A DNA stretch of 64,000 bases from Catellatospora paridis (lineage in GTDB: Bacteria > Actinomycetota > Actinomycetes > Mycobacteriales > Micromonosporaceae), in assembly GCF_009720365.1 (NCBI RefSeq), contig NZ_WBZD01000016.1:310001-374000 (forward strand), written 5' to 3'. This document shows positions 50,815-59,844 of this stretch, in pieces (the stretch's first letter is position 1; each line of letters begins with the position of its first letter). The translations under genes and the position numbers were made by a program. A model generated the notes under the pieces. It was not told where the DNA came from, did not search any database, and saw only the letters and a list, made by a program, of their open reading frames with translations.

Positions 50815-53427
50815 TTACAGGGCCAGCCAGAGCGCGCCGACGTTCGGCGGCTCCCAGCCGGTGATGGAGGTGTGCGCCTGGCGGCACTGGTAGGACCGGC
50901 CGCCGTAGGTCACCCGCGCGCCGGTCGCGTACGCGGTGTTCGGCGCCCACGCCGGGTAGGCCCCGGGCGACGTCGACGGGCTGGCCGACGGGGACGGGCT
51001 GGCGCTGGGCGACACGCTCGGCGAGGGCCGCGGCGACGACGACGGCGACACGCTGGGCGACGGCGGGGCCGACGGCGAGGCGCTGCCGCCGGTGCACGGG
51101 CCGAGGTCCACCCAGACCGACGCGGTGCCGGGCGTCTCGTTCTGCGTCCACCACTGGGCGCGGTAGGCGCGGCCGTTGTGCGACACCCGGTTGCCGCCGG
51201 TGTAGATCTGCGTCGGGCTCCACACCGGGTCGGTGCAGGTGCCGGGCGGGGTGCTCGGCGAGGCCGACGCCGATGCGCTCGGCGAGACCGGGGTGCTCGG
51301 CGAGACCGTCGGGGCCACCCCGCCCCGGCTGCGGTTGACCGCCAGGTTGTAGGTCTGCCCGCCGAAGGTGAGCGTGTAGTTGGACGGGCTGGCGATCGGC
51401 AGCACGTAGTTGAGCGTCAGCTCGATCGACGCGCCCGGGGCCACCGTCTGCCAGCTCGGCAGGGTCAGCTTGACGTGGTGGAAGTCGCCCTTGAGGCCGC
51501 CGACGTTGTTGCCGGTGTGTCCCGGGGTGACCGCCATCGTCCAGCCGGACTGCTGGCTCATGTTGCCCGGGGCGGAGGCGCCGTAGTCGAAGTCCAGCAC
51601 CGCCCCGCCGGGGATGGTGGTGGTCGTGTTGTTGACCAGCTTCAGCTTCGGGTTGATCGGGTAGTTCGAGTCGCCCAGGGCGAACCCGCCGAGCTGCACG
51701 TCCACGTTGATGGTCTGCGCGGGCAGCGCCGTGTTGGACCGGCTCGCGCCGTACGCCGAGGCGGTGGCGAACTTCGCGGCGATGGTGTTGGTGAGCGTGT
51801 TGCCCATCCGGTACTCACCGGCCGCCGCGTCGAACGCGTAGTCGCCGGCCAGCTCCCAGATCATGATGCCGCCGATGCCCTTGTTCACCACGTAGTCGGC
51901 CTTGGCCCCGATGGACTGCTCGTCCTCGGTGGACAGGAAGACCTTCTTCTGCGCGTTCCACAGCCACGGCGCGACCAGGGTCGAGGAGTAGTTGCGGACG
52001 TAGGTGCCGGTCAGGGTGTCGGCCGGGTCTGTCGCGGGGGTGAGGCCGTACGCCGCACGGTAGGAGCCGGCGATGCCGTTCTCCAGGTTCTTGGCGTGCC
52101 ACATCGGGTTGGAGCCGGCCGGCTCCTCGTTGCCCGCGGTGTCCAGGTCGTGCCACAGGTTGTCGATGCCGATCGCGCCGTTGCCGCAGGGGCTCTGCGT
52201 GCCGATCGGGCAGTTCGCGGTCTTCGCGGCGGTGCCCCACAGGCCGTTGGTGCCGCCGGTGACGTTCTGGTGGCCGCGCGTGTAGTACGGCACCCCGACG
52301 TTGATCCGGCCGCTCTGCACCGCGCCGCGGTAGTAGTGGTAGGCCCAGTCGGTGTTCAGCGAGCCGATGCCCGCGTAGGCGTTGTACACGCCGCCCGCGG
52401 TCAGCTCGTTGTCCTGGCCGTCGTCATAGAGGGCCGCGTTCGGGCCGACGTACTGGTTCCAGGCGCCGTGCAGGTCGTACGACATGATGTTGATGTAGTC
52501 GAGGTACTGCGTGGCCTGGTAGGACTCCATGCCGCGCAGCAGCCAGCCGGAGGCCGGGGCCGCGACGGTGACCATGTAGTACTTGCCGTCGGACGCGGCG
52601 GCCGTGTCCAGCTTCTCCCGGAGCGCCTTCATCAGCACCTGGTAGGAGGCGTTCAGGCCGGCCCGGCGCGCGTTGGACTGCGCGAAGTCGAACGGGTGGC
52701 CGGCGTCCTTGTTGGACGTCGGGTACTCGTAGTCGATGTCCACGCCGTCGAAGCCGTACGTGCGCAGGAACGTCACCACGGAGTCGGCGAAGGCGTTGAT
52801 GCCGCCCGTGTTGACCGAGCCGTCGGCGTTGGTGGTCATCCGGTAGAAGCCGCCGGAGTCGATCCGCGCGCCGCTGCCGTCGAAGTACGCCCCGGTCTCG
52901 GCCCAGCCGCCGACGCTGACCAGCGTCTTGACGTCCGGGTACTGCTTCTTGAACTTGTTGAGCAGGTTGAAGTGGCCGGTGTACGGGAACGCCGGGTCCA
53001 TCTCCGCGCCGGCCACGCCCGGCCAGGTCATGTTGGTGGAGGCGTTGTTCGCCTCGGCCGGGTTGCCGATCGAGATCTTGTTGGCACCGTCCACGTGCGC
53101 GAACGCGTAGTTGATGTGGGTGATCTTCTGCCACGGGATCTGGTTGGCCAGGTATGCCGGGGCGCCGTTCTTGCCGGTCCGCCAGTTGGTGAAGTAGCCG
53201 ATGATGCGGCGCGGGTGGCCGGCCCCCATCGTCTCGCGGCCGTTGGTGTCGTAGACGTCGCAGTACGGCACGGTCACGCCGGGCGTCTGATACAGACCGT
53301 CCGGGCGGCAGGCGTTGTGATCGACGGCGGCGCCACCGGCGGTGCCCGCGACCGCGACGGCCACAGCCGTCCCGACCAGGGCCGTCGCGGTGGCGACGAA
53401 CAGGTTGAGGAGCGGTTTGCGTTGCAT
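50815..53427 (-). CDS. Secreted GH18 chitinase with two CBM5/12 chitin-binding modules
   Basis: 870 residues from the ATG at 53427, six bases after AGGAGG; a GTG two codons earlier abuts the site. Signal peptide to about residue 33. The GH18 barrel carries SVGGW and D227-x-x-D-x-D-x-E234 (FDGVDIDYEYP), with Glu234 as proton donor and a Y-x-x motif MSYDLHG. A beta-sandwich (about 560-700) is followed by CBM5/12 one (PVWSPTQIYTGGNRVSHNGR), a Ser/Pro/Ala linker and CBM5/12 two (PAWAPNTAYATGARVTYGGR). It degrades chitin outside the cell. A TTAG-N9-CTAA palindrome is upstream. Confidence 0.95.
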   Translation of the reverse strand: MQRKPLLNLFVATATALVGTAVAVAVAGTAGGAAVDHNACRPDGLYQTPGVTVPYCDVYDTNGRETMGAGHPRRIIGYFTNWRTGKNGAPAYLANQIPWQKITHINYAFAHVDGANKISIGNPAEANNASTNMTWPGVAGAEMDPAFPYTGHFNLLNKFKKQYPDVKTLVSVGGWAETGAYFDGSGARIDSGGFYRMTTNADGSVNTGGINAFADSVVTFLRTYGFDGVDIDYEYPTSNKDAGHPFDFAQSNARRAGLNASYQVLMKALREKLDTAAASDGKYYMVTVAAPASGWLLRGMESYQATQYLDYINIMSYDLHGAWNQYVGPNAALYDDGQDNELTAGGVYNAYAGIGSLNTDWAYHYYRGAVQSGRINVGVPYYTRGHQNVTGGTNGLWGTAAKTANCPIGTQSPCGNGAIGIDNLWHDLDTAGNEEPAGSNPMWHAKNLENGIAGSYRAAYGLTPATDPADTLTGTYVRNYSSTLVAPWLWNAQKKVFLSTEDEQSIGAKADYVVNKGIGGIMIWELAGDYAFDAAAGEYRMGNTLTNTIAAKFATASAYGASRSNTALPAQTINVDVQLGGFALGDSNYPINPKLKLVNNTTTTIPGGAVLDFDYGASAPGNMSQQSGWTMAVTPGHTGNNVGGLKGDFHHVKLTLPSWQTVAPGASIELTLNYVLPIASPSNYTLTFGGQTYNLAVNRSRGGVAPTVSPSTPVSPSASASASPSTPPGTCTDPVWSPTQIYTGGNRVSHNGRAYRAQWWTQNETPGTASVWVDLGPCTGGSASPSAPPSPSVSPSSSPRPSPSVSPSASPSPSASPSTSPGAYPAWAPNTAYATGARVTYGGRSYQCRQAHTSITGWEPPNVGALWLAL

Positions 53428-53468
53428 GATCACCCTCCTGGGGGCGAAAGGCAGCTCTGAAGAAACCG

Positions 53469-53485
53469 TTAGTTAAGTTTGCTAA
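53469..53485 (-). promoter_or_regulatory. Palindromic box TTAGTTAAGTTTGCTAA upstream of the chitinase
   Basis: 17 bp with TTAG and CTAA ends around AA-x-TT, 42 bp before the chitinase ATG in an A/T-rich island. I recall TTAGGAAAGTTTCCTAA-like boxes before polysaccharide-degrading genes in actinomycetes, so it may be a binding site of a carbohydrate-responsive regulator. Confidence 0.5.
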
Positions 53486-53556
53486 AAGTTAATCCGGTGA
53501 CCCCGGCCACACAAGAGGCGACTGCCGATCTTTAACCCGCGCTTAAGGTGGCGAGA

Positions 53557-55029
53557 TCAGGCGGGGCAGAGCGGGAGGGTGATGCGGAACGTGGCGCCGC
53601 CGCCGGGGGTGGGGCGGTGGCAGACCTCGCCGCCGTGGGCGGCGATCAGCGCGGCCACGATGGACAGTCCCAGGCCGGAGCCCGCCGCGGGTGAGCGCTG
53701 GTGGTCGCGGGCGCGCGCCGGGTCGGCCCGGTAGAAGCGCTCGAAGACCCGCTCGGCGTGGGCCGGCGACAGGCCGGGGCCGCTGTCGATCACCTGCAGC
53801 ACGGCCCGGTCGCCCTCGACGCCGACCCGCACCGTCACCGGCGTGCCCGCCGGGGTGTGGGTGAGGGCGTTGCCGAGCAGGTTGGTGACGACCTGGCGCA
53901 GCCGGTCCTCGTCGCCGAGCACCACGGGCGGGTCGCCGTCGAGCAGGTCCAGCCGCAGTGGCCGGTCCAGCTCGCGCAGCTGCGCGGACTCGATGGCGTC
54001 GGCGGCGATGGGCACCAGGTCCACGGGCTCGCTGCGCAGCGGGCGCTGCTCGTCGAGCCGGGCCAGCATCAGCAGGTCCTCGACGAGCAGACCCATCCGG
54101 GTGGCCTCGGTCTCGATCCGGGCCAGCAGCGCGGAGACCTCGGCCGGGTCGGTGACCACGCCCTGGCGGTGCAGCTCGGCCAGGCCGCGGATGCCGGCCA
54201 GCGGGGTGCGCAGCTCGTGCGAGGCGTCGGCGACGAAGCGCCGCAGCCGCGCCTCGGACTCGGTGCGTTCGGCGAACGAGCCCTCGATCTGCGCCAGCAT
54301 CGTGTTGAGGGTGCGCGACAGCCGCCCCATCTCGGTGCGCGGGCCGACCTGCTCGGGCACGCGGCGGGACAGGTCACCGCCCGCGATGATCTCCTCGGCG
54401 GTCTGCTCGACCTCGGTGAGCGGGCGCAGCCCCATCCGGATCACCCAGACGCCGAGCGCGGTGGCCAGCCCGAGCACCGCCAGCGTCACCGCGATCTCGA
54501 TCGCGCCGAGCCGCGCCATCGTCTTGGCCACCCCGGTGAGGTCGTACGCGATGACGACGCTGCCCTGACCGTCGGCCCGCTCCCCCACCAGCACCTGGTA
54601 GCCCGGGTGCCGGTGGTAGGAGATCTCGTTGGGGACGAAGAACGGCTTGTCGGCCAGCCGCTGCACCGAGGCGAGGTCCAGCGACGGCAGGGCCGGCGAG
54701 CCGCGTCGCTCCTCGCCGGCGTCGCCGGGGAACCGCTTCTGGACCCGGCCGTCCCTGTCGCGGAACTCGAGGATGTACGCGTCGAAGAAGGTCTTGCCCT
54801 CGGTCTGGTCCTTGGAGAACTGCTCGACCTCGGCGGTGGTGAACTGGTCGGGGTCGCGCTTGGTCAGGTCGTGCATGGCGACGGCGAGCTGCTCGTCGAT
54901 CTGCTCGATCATGTACATCCGCAGCAGCGAGACGCTGGCCATGTCGGCGACGACGAAGCCGGCGCAGACCAGCGCGAGCACGCCGGCCAGCAGCCGGGCT
55001 CGCAGTGACCAGCGCTTCGGCCCGCGCAT
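53557..55029 (-). CDS. Sensor histidine kinase of the pair controlling the RND-type exporter
   Basis: 490 residues from the ATG at 55029. First membrane segment about 12-33, an extracytoplasmic sensor of about 130 residues (AEVEQFSKDQTEGKTFFDAYILEF...), second membrane segment about 170-190, HAMP, then HisKA with phospho-acceptor His271 (DASHELRTPLAG). The HATPase_c has N-box LLGNALTHTPAG and G-boxes DSGPGLS and GSGLGLSIVAALIAAHGG. It starts 8 bp after the response regulator stop. Its nearest relative in the window is the kinase at 61431-63038. Confidence 0.93.
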   Translation of the reverse strand: MRGPKRWSLRARLLAGVLALVCAGFVVADMASVSLLRMYMIEQIDEQLAVAMHDLTKRDPDQFTTAEVEQFSKDQTEGKTFFDAYILEFRDRDGRVQKRFPGDAGEERRGSPALPSLDLASVQRLADKPFFVPNEISYHRHPGYQVLVGERADGQGSVVIAYDLTGVAKTMARLGAIEIAVTLAVLGLATALGVWVIRMGLRPLTEVEQTAEEIIAGGDLSRRVPEQVGPRTEMGRLSRTLNTMLAQIEGSFAERTESEARLRRFVADASHELRTPLAGIRGLAELHRQGVVTDPAEVSALLARIETEATRMGLLVEDLLMLARLDEQRPLRSEPVDLVPIAADAIESAQLRELDRPLRLDLLDGDPPVVLGDEDRLRQVVTNLLGNALTHTPAGTPVTVRVGVEGDRAVLQVIDSGPGLSPAHAERVFERFYRADPARARDHQRSPAAGSGLGLSIVAALIAAHGGEVCHRPTPGGGATFRITLPLCPA

Positions 55030-55037
55030 CAGCCGCC

Positions 55038-55751
55038 TCACGATCTCGGCAGCCGCAGGGAGTAGCCGAAGCCGCGCAGCGTGTGGATCAGCGGCGGGTC
55101 GACCGTGTCGACCTTGCGGCGCAGCAGCGAGATGTAGGACTCGACGATCCGGGCGTCGCCGCCGAAGTCGTACCGCCAGACGTGGTCGAGGATCTGCGCC
55201 TTGCTGACCACCCGGTCGGCGTTGACCAGCAGGTAGTGCAGCAGCTTGAACTCGGTCGGGCTGAGCCGCACCAGCTTGCCGGCCCGGCGCACGTCGTGGG
55301 TCTCCTCGTCGAGTTCGAGGTCGGCGAAGCGCAGCGTGGTGTCGTCGGTGGGCGCGGCCGCGCCGGTGTAGGTGCGGCGCAGCACGGCCCGGATCCGGGC
55401 CACGACCTCCTCCAGGCTGAACGGCTTGGTGACGTAGTCGTCGCCGCCCACCGTCAAGCCGGTGATCTTGTCCTGTACGCCGTCGCGGGCGGTCAGGAAC
55501 AGCACGGGCACGTGCGCGCCGCCCGCCCGCAGCCGGCGGACCACCTCGAAGCCGTCGCAGTCGGGCAGCATCACGTCGAGCACCAGCAGTTCGGGCTTGA
55601 ACTCGGCGGCCACGGCCAGCGCCTGCGCGCCGGTGGCCGCGGTGCGCACTTCGAAGCCGACGAATCGCAGGCTGGCCGACAGCAGCGACACGATGGTCGG
55701 CTCGTCGTCCACCACGAGCAGGCGGCGCTGCTCGCCCTTCTCCGGTTTCAT
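55038..55751 (-). CDS. OmpR/PhoB-family response regulator
   Basis: 237 residues. Receiver with acidic pocket VVDDE, phospho-acceptor Asp59 (LLVLDVMLP) and Lys in YVTKPFS. C-terminal winged helix with LSPTEFKLLHYLLVNADRVVSKAQILDHVW and YISLLRRKVD. It is a close paralogue of the regulator at 63035-63721. First gene of its operon, divergent from the RND gene over 322 bp, so it probably controls both directions. Confidence 0.93.
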   Translation of the reverse strand: MKPEKGEQRRLLVVDDEPTIVSLLSASLRFVGFEVRTAATGAQALAVAAEFKPELLVLDVMLPDCDGFEVVRRLRAGGAHVPVLFLTARDGVQDKITGLTVGGDDYVTKPFSLEEVVARIRAVLRRTYTGAAAPTDDTTLRFADLELDEETHDVRRAGKLVRLSPTEFKLLHYLLVNADRVVSKAQILDHVWRYDFGGDARIVESYISLLRRKVDTVDPPLIHTLRGFGYSLRLPRS

Positions 55752-56073
55752 CGACCACTCCCACCAGTGCGCGCATCATCGGGCGTGGCCAGTGTGCCCG
55801 AGCCTGCCCGCATGCCCCCTGCAGAGAAGCCGAATAAATGCTGAAAGTCACCGAGCTCACGCCCGATATCGTCCGATTCGCCGGTCGGCGGCTTGTACGT
55901 TGGGGACCGTTCCCCCCGTCTCACCCGGCAACTCCCGAAGAACGACTGTGACGAACTCGTACCGGCTTTCGGCTGGCTTTCAGGTTCGGTTCACAGTTCC
56001 TGCGCGTTGACCTGGTTGACTGCGGCGGTCGCAATCCCCCATATCGCTCGACCGTGATGCACCTGGAGTCGTC
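55752..56073. other. 322-bp divergent control region of the two-component pair and RND gene
   Basis: No convincing coding frame. It contains the GCTTTC direct repeats (55965-55981), the half-sites GGTTC at 55983 and 55988, and a TTGAC at about 56007 that could be a -35 element for the RND gene. The RND gene has GGAG five bases before its ATG. Confidence 0.6.
55965..55981 (+). promoter_or_regulatory. GCTTTC direct repeat, candidate response-regulator box (RND gene)
   Basis: GCTTTC at 55965-55970 and 55976-55981, spaced 11 bp, one helical turn, as expected for tandem OmpR-family monomers. It lies about 95 bp before the RND start. A matching pair lies upstream of htrA (61405-61422). Confidence 0.45.
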
Positions 56074-59000
56074 ATGTCATTCCTGGCCAGGCTTAGCCTC
56101 GCCAACCGCGGACTAGTCGCGCTCATCAGCGTGGCGATCCTCGGTGCGGGTGCTTTCGTGCTGCCGCAGCTGCGCCAGCAGATGTTCCCCGACCTGCAGT
56201 TCCCGATGGTCTCCGTGATCGCCGCCTACCCCGGCGCCACGCCGGAGATCGTCGAGCAGCAGGTCGCCATCCCGATCGAGCAGGCGGTCGCCGGCGTCAG
56301 CGGGGTGACCAGCGTGACCTCGACGTCGCGCAACGGCTCCGCCTCCGTCAGCGTGGCCTTCGACTTCGGCGCGGACATCGACCAGGTCGAGGGCGACATC
56401 CAGCAGGCGCTGGCTCGCATCGACGCCCGCCTGCCGCAGAACGTGGACCCGGCGGTGTTCGCGGGCACCACCGACGACATCCCGGTCATCCAGCTCGCCG
56501 CCAGCGGCGCGGGCGGCGACGACCAGGAGCTGGCCCGCCGCGTGCGCGCCACCGTGCTGCCGGCCCTGAACAACATCGAGGGCGTACGCGAGACGACCCT
56601 GTCCGGCGACCGCACCCCGCAGGTCACCATCAACCTGGACCCGGTCAAGCTGGCCGCCAAGGGCCTCACCGCGCAGGCGGTGACCGGCGCGCTGACCGCC
56701 AACGGTGTCAGCATGCCCGGTGGCGTGATCACCGACGGCGGCCTGGTCTACTCGGTCGCGGTCGGCAGCCGCTTCACCACCGTCGAGCAGCTCGGCGACC
56801 TCTACCTCGGCTCGGCCGCCGCCGCGCGCCCGACCGCCGGCAAGCCCGCCGCTCCGGCCGCTCCCACGCAGCTCAAGGACGTCGCCACGGTCGTCTCGGC
56901 GCCCGCCGACGCGACCACGCTGACCCGCACCAACGGCAAGCCGAGCCTGGGCGTCGGCGTCACCGCCCTGCCCGGCGCGAACGCCGTGGAGATCTCGCAC
57001 CAGGTCAACGACAAGCTGCCCGAGCTCGCCGCTCAGCTCGGCGCGGGCGGCGCGCTGCAGGTCATCTTCGACCAGGCGCCCGAGGTCGAGCGCTCGGTCA
57101 GCAGCCTGACCACCGAGGGCGCGCTGGGCCTGGCCTTCGCCGTCCTCGTCATCCTGATCTTCCTGCTGTCGGTCCGCTCGACCCTGGTCACCGCCGTGTC
57201 GATCCCGGTCAGCGTGGTCATCGCGCTGATCGCGCTGTGGGCCGGCGACTACTCGCTCAACCTGCTCACCCTGGGCGGCCTGACCATCGCGATCGGCCGG
57301 GTGGTCGACGACTCGATCGTGGTGCTGGAGAACATCAAACGCCACCTGGAGTACGGCGAGCCCAAGAAGGAGGCCATCCTCACCGCGGTGAAGGAGGTCT
57401 CCGGCGCGGTGACCGCCTCGACGCTGACCACCGTCGCGGTGTTCCTGCCCGTCGCGCTGGTCGGCGGCATGGTCGGCCAGCTGTTCGGCCCGTTCGGCCT
57501 AACCGTGACCGCGGCGCTGCTGGCCTCGCTGCTGGTGTCGCTGACCATCGTCCCGGTCATGGCGTACTGGTTCCTCAAGTCCCCGCAGGGCACCGCCGAG
57601 GAGCTGGAGGCCATCCGGGTCAAGGCCGAGGCCAAGGAGCTGCGCAGCCCCCTGCAGCGGGCGTACGTGCCGATCCTGCGCTGGTCGCTGGGCCACCGGT
57701 TCGTCACCCTGCTGCTGGCCTTCGGCGTGATCGCCGGCACCGGCTTCCTCGCCACCCGGATCGAGACGAGCTTCATCGAGAGCTCCGGCAACTCGTTCTC
57801 GATCTCGCAGACCATGCCGATCGGCACCTCGCTGACCTCGACCGACGAGGCGGCCAAGCGGGTCGAGAAGATCCTCGACGAGACCGACGGCGTGAAGTCG
57901 TACCAGGTCACCGTCGGCGGTGGCGGCGGCATCTTCGGCGGTGGCGGCGGCGCCAACACCACCCAGGCCCGCTTCCAGGTGACCTCGGAGACCGACACCG
58001 ACCAGGCGAAGCTCACCGAGACGCTGCGCGACAAGATCGATGCGCTGGACGACAGCGCCGTCGGCGAGGTCGTGGTCGGTGCGGTGCAGGGCGGCTTCGG
58101 CGGCAACGGCCTGGAGGTCGCGGTCGAGGCGGCCGACGACGCCACGCTGCGCGCCGCGGCCGAGCAGATCCGCGCGGCCGTCGCCGAGCTGCCCAACGTC
58201 ACCGAGGTCGACAGCGACCTGGCCGCCAACACCCCGCAGGTCCAGGTCACCCTGGACCGGGCCGCGGCGGCACGGGCCGGGCTGAGCGACGCCGCACTCG
58301 GCCAGCTGGTCGGGCAGGCGTTCCGCGGCACCACGCTGACCCGCGTCGTGCTCAACGGCATCGAGCAGCCGGTGGTGCTGCGCAGCGGAGCGGCCCCGGC
58401 CGACATCGCCGCGCTGCGCGCCCTGCCGATCGGCCCCGGCGTCACCCTGGACGACGTCGCCGACGTCAACACGGTGGCCGGTCCGAGCCAGATCAACCGG
58501 GTGGACCAGGTCCGCACGGCCAAGGTGACCGGTACGCCGAGCGCCGAGGCGCTGGGCACGGTCAACGCCGAGCTGGACAAGAAGCTGAAGAGCCTCGACC
58601 TGCCCGACGGTGCGACGTACTCCATCGGCGGTGTCACCGAGGCTCAGCAGGACGCCTTCGGCGACCTGGGGCTGGCCATGCTGGTCGCCATCGCGCTGGT
58701 CTTCATCATCATGATCGCCACGTTCCGCGGGCTGGTGCAGCCGCTGATCCTGCTGATCTCGGTGCCGTTCGCGGCGACCGGCGCGCTGGGTCTGCTGGCC
58801 ATCACCGGGCAGCCGCTCGGCCTGGCCGCGATGATCGGTCTGCTGATGCTCGTCGGCATCGTGGTCACCAACGCGATCGTGCTGCTCGACCTGATCAACC
58901 AGTACCGGGCCGACGGCTACACCACGCGTGACGCCATCATCGAGGGCGGCCGCCGCCGCCTGCGCCCGATCCTGATGACGGCGGTGGCGACCATCTTCGC

Positions 59001-59289
59001 GCTGCTGCCGATGTCGCTGGGCCTGACCGAGTCGAGCGCCTTCATCTCGCAGCCGCTGGCCGTCGTCGTGATCGGCGGTCTGGTCAGCTCCACGCTGCTC
59101 ACGCTGGTCCTGGTGCCCGTCCTCTACTCCCTGGTGGAGGGCTTCAAGGCCCGGATCAAGCGCAAGCGCAACGCGGGCAAGCACGCCGCCCCGCGCCACG
59201 AGGGTCACGCCGAGCCGACCGCCGCGCCCGTCGCGCAGCAGCCGCGCACCGACCTGACCGACGAGGACCTGGCCGAAGCCGTTCGCTGA
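56074..59289 (+). CDS. RND-superfamily efflux permease (HAE1/AcrB-like)
   Basis: 1071 residues, twelve membrane helices in two halves with two large porter loops. Helix 4 has the proton-relay pair Asp412-Asp413 (IGRVVDDSIVVLENI). Motifs LRQQMFPDLQFPMVSVIAAYPGA, VTSTSRNGSASVSVAF and MLVGIVVTNAIVLLDL are those of AcrB/MdtB-like exporters rather than MmpL. The second porter loop has an unusual Gly-rich run (VGGGGGIFGGGGGANTT). No membrane-fusion protein or outer-membrane channel gene is adjacent, as expected for a single-membrane cell. Divergent two-component genes suggest induction by drug or envelope damage. Confidence 0.93.
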   Translation: MSFLARLSLANRGLVALISVAILGAGAFVLPQLRQQMFPDLQFPMVSVIAAYPGATPEIVEQQVAIPIEQAVAGVSGVTSVTSTSRNGSASVSVAFDFGADIDQVEGDIQQALARIDARLPQNVDPAVFAGTTDDIPVIQLAASGAGGDDQELARRVRATVLPALNNIEGVRETTLSGDRTPQVTINLDPVKLAAKGLTAQAVTGALTANGVSMPGGVITDGGLVYSVAVGSRFTTVEQLGDLYLGSAAAARPTAGKPAAPAAPTQLKDVATVVSAPADATTLTRTNGKPSLGVGVTALPGANAVEISHQVNDKLPELAAQLGAGGALQVIFDQAPEVERSVSSLTTEGALGLAFAVLVILIFLLSVRSTLVTAVSIPVSVVIALIALWAGDYSLNLLTLGGLTIAIGRVVDDSIVVLENIKRHLEYGEPKKEAILTAVKEVSGAVTASTLTTVAVFLPVALVGGMVGQLFGPFGLTVTAALLASLLVSLTIVPVMAYWFLKSPQGTAEELEAIRVKAEAKELRSPLQRAYVPILRWSLGHRFVTLLLAFGVIAGTGFLATRIETSFIESSGNSFSISQTMPIGTSLTSTDEAAKRVEKILDETDGVKSYQVTVGGGGGIFGGGGGANTTQARFQVTSETDTDQAKLTETLRDKIDALDDSAVGEVVVGAVQGGFGGNGLEVAVEAADDATLRAAAEQIRAAVAELPNVTEVDSDLAANTPQVQVTLDRAAAARAGLSDAALGQLVGQAFRGTTLTRVVLNGIEQPVVLRSGAAPADIAALRALPIGPGVTLDDVADVNTVAGPSQINRVDQVRTAKVTGTPSAEALGTVNAELDKKLKSLDLPDGATYSIGGVTEAQQDAFGDLGLAMLVAIALVFIIMIATFRGLVQPLILLISVPFAATGALGLLAITGQPLGLAAMIGLLMLVGIVVTNAIVLLDLINQYRADGYTTRDAIIEGGRRRLRPILMTAVATIFALLPMSLGLTESSAFISQPLAVVVIGGLVSSTLLTLVLVPVLYSLVEGFKARIKRKRNAGKHAAPRHEGHAEPTAAPVAQQPRTDLTDEDLAEAVR

Positions 59290-59305
59290 CGCCAGGGCAC
59301 ATACC

Positions 59306-59341
59306 CTGCCCGTCCCGGGGCCGCCTCCCCGGGACGGGCAG
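59306..59341 (+). terminator. Terminator 1 after the RND gene
   Basis: CTGCCCGTCCCGGGG (59306-59320) and its exact complement (59327-59341) form a 15-bp stem with a 6-nt loop, 16 bp after the RND stop. Very stable; no T-run. Confidence 0.8.
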
Positions 59342-59355
59342 CCATCACCGAGACG

Positions 59356-59387
59356 AAGGGCGGGCATCCTCCGGGATGCCCGCCCTT
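59356..59387 (+). terminator. Terminator 2 after the RND gene
   Basis: AAGGGCGGGCATCC (59356-59369), TCCG loop, exact complement (59374-59387). A 14-bp stem only 14 bp after terminator 1: a tandem terminator. Confidence 0.75.
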
Positions 59388-59462
59388 CCCCGTCCCCATC
59401 GACCCTGCCGACCCGCCCCGCCCCGGTCCCGTTGCCCGGCAACGGTTCGCGCAGCCTTCGTT

Positions 59463-59524
59463 GATCCGTTTTTGTGGACGCTGGATGCCGCTATAGGGGC
59501 AGTCATCGTCCACAGAAACAGATC
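59463..59524. repeat. Imperfect 18-bp hairpin
   Basis: GATCCGTTTTTGTGGACG (59463-59480) pairs with 59507-59524 at 16 of 18 positions; loop 26 nt. Unusually A/T-containing arms for this genome. Part of a chain of hairpins downstream of both convergent genes. Confidence 0.6.
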
Positions 59525-59603
59525 TTGCGCGGCACCCGCAGCGGACCACCGGCGATATACGGGAAATCGCTGCATCGCCGCCGGCACGCCACGACGCCGA
59601 ACA

Positions 59604-59652
59604 GATCCAGGTGATTTGTCGCCGCCCGCGGCGACCACAAACCTCCTGGATC
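59604..59652. repeat. Imperfect hairpin with GATCCAGG ends
   Basis: 59604-59625 pairs with 59628-59652 with a few mismatches and bulged bases around a very short loop. The outer GATCCAG/CTGGATC ends also occur in the hairpin at 9812-9859, a possible family link. Confidence 0.6.
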
Positions 59653-59761
59653 CGGCCGCACGCCGCTACACCGCGGCGCGGCCAAGGGGTCGGTGCGGGG
59701 CTTGTGGGGCGGAAGCGCTGGTGGCCGGTGGTGCGGGCCGGACTCCGGGCACAAAGGTGGC

Positions 59762-59812
59762 GGGGGGGGGGGGGGGGGCGCCCCCCCCCGGGCCCCCCCC
59801 CCCCCCCCCGGG
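59762..59812. repeat. Extreme G17/C9/C17 homopolymer block
   Basis: G17 (59762-59778), CG, C9 (59781-59789), G3, C17 (59793-59809), G3. Thirty-two bases before the htrA stop. It could fold as a hairpin or G-quadruplex, but run lengths like these are a usual sign of consensus or assembly error. Confidence 0.8.
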
Positions 59813-59844
59813 TGGGGAGGAGGCACAGATCCTGTGCGCTGCTA

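Larger units (their letters stand above)
59290..59844. other. 555-bp intergenic region with four hairpins and a G/C homopolymer
   Basis: Lies between the convergent ends of the RND gene and htrA. It holds two close terminators (59306-59341, 59356-59387), two longer imperfect hairpins (59463-59524, 59604-59652) and the homopolymer block (59762-59812). No frame in it shows actinomycete codon bias for more than a short distance, so no gene is called. Confidence 0.7.

Noticed and set aside
53557-55860. A single fused response regulator-kinase protein
   Set aside because: The long kinase frame continues upstream out of frame across the regulator gene; the regulator has its own complete frame and stop 8 bp before the kinase ATG.
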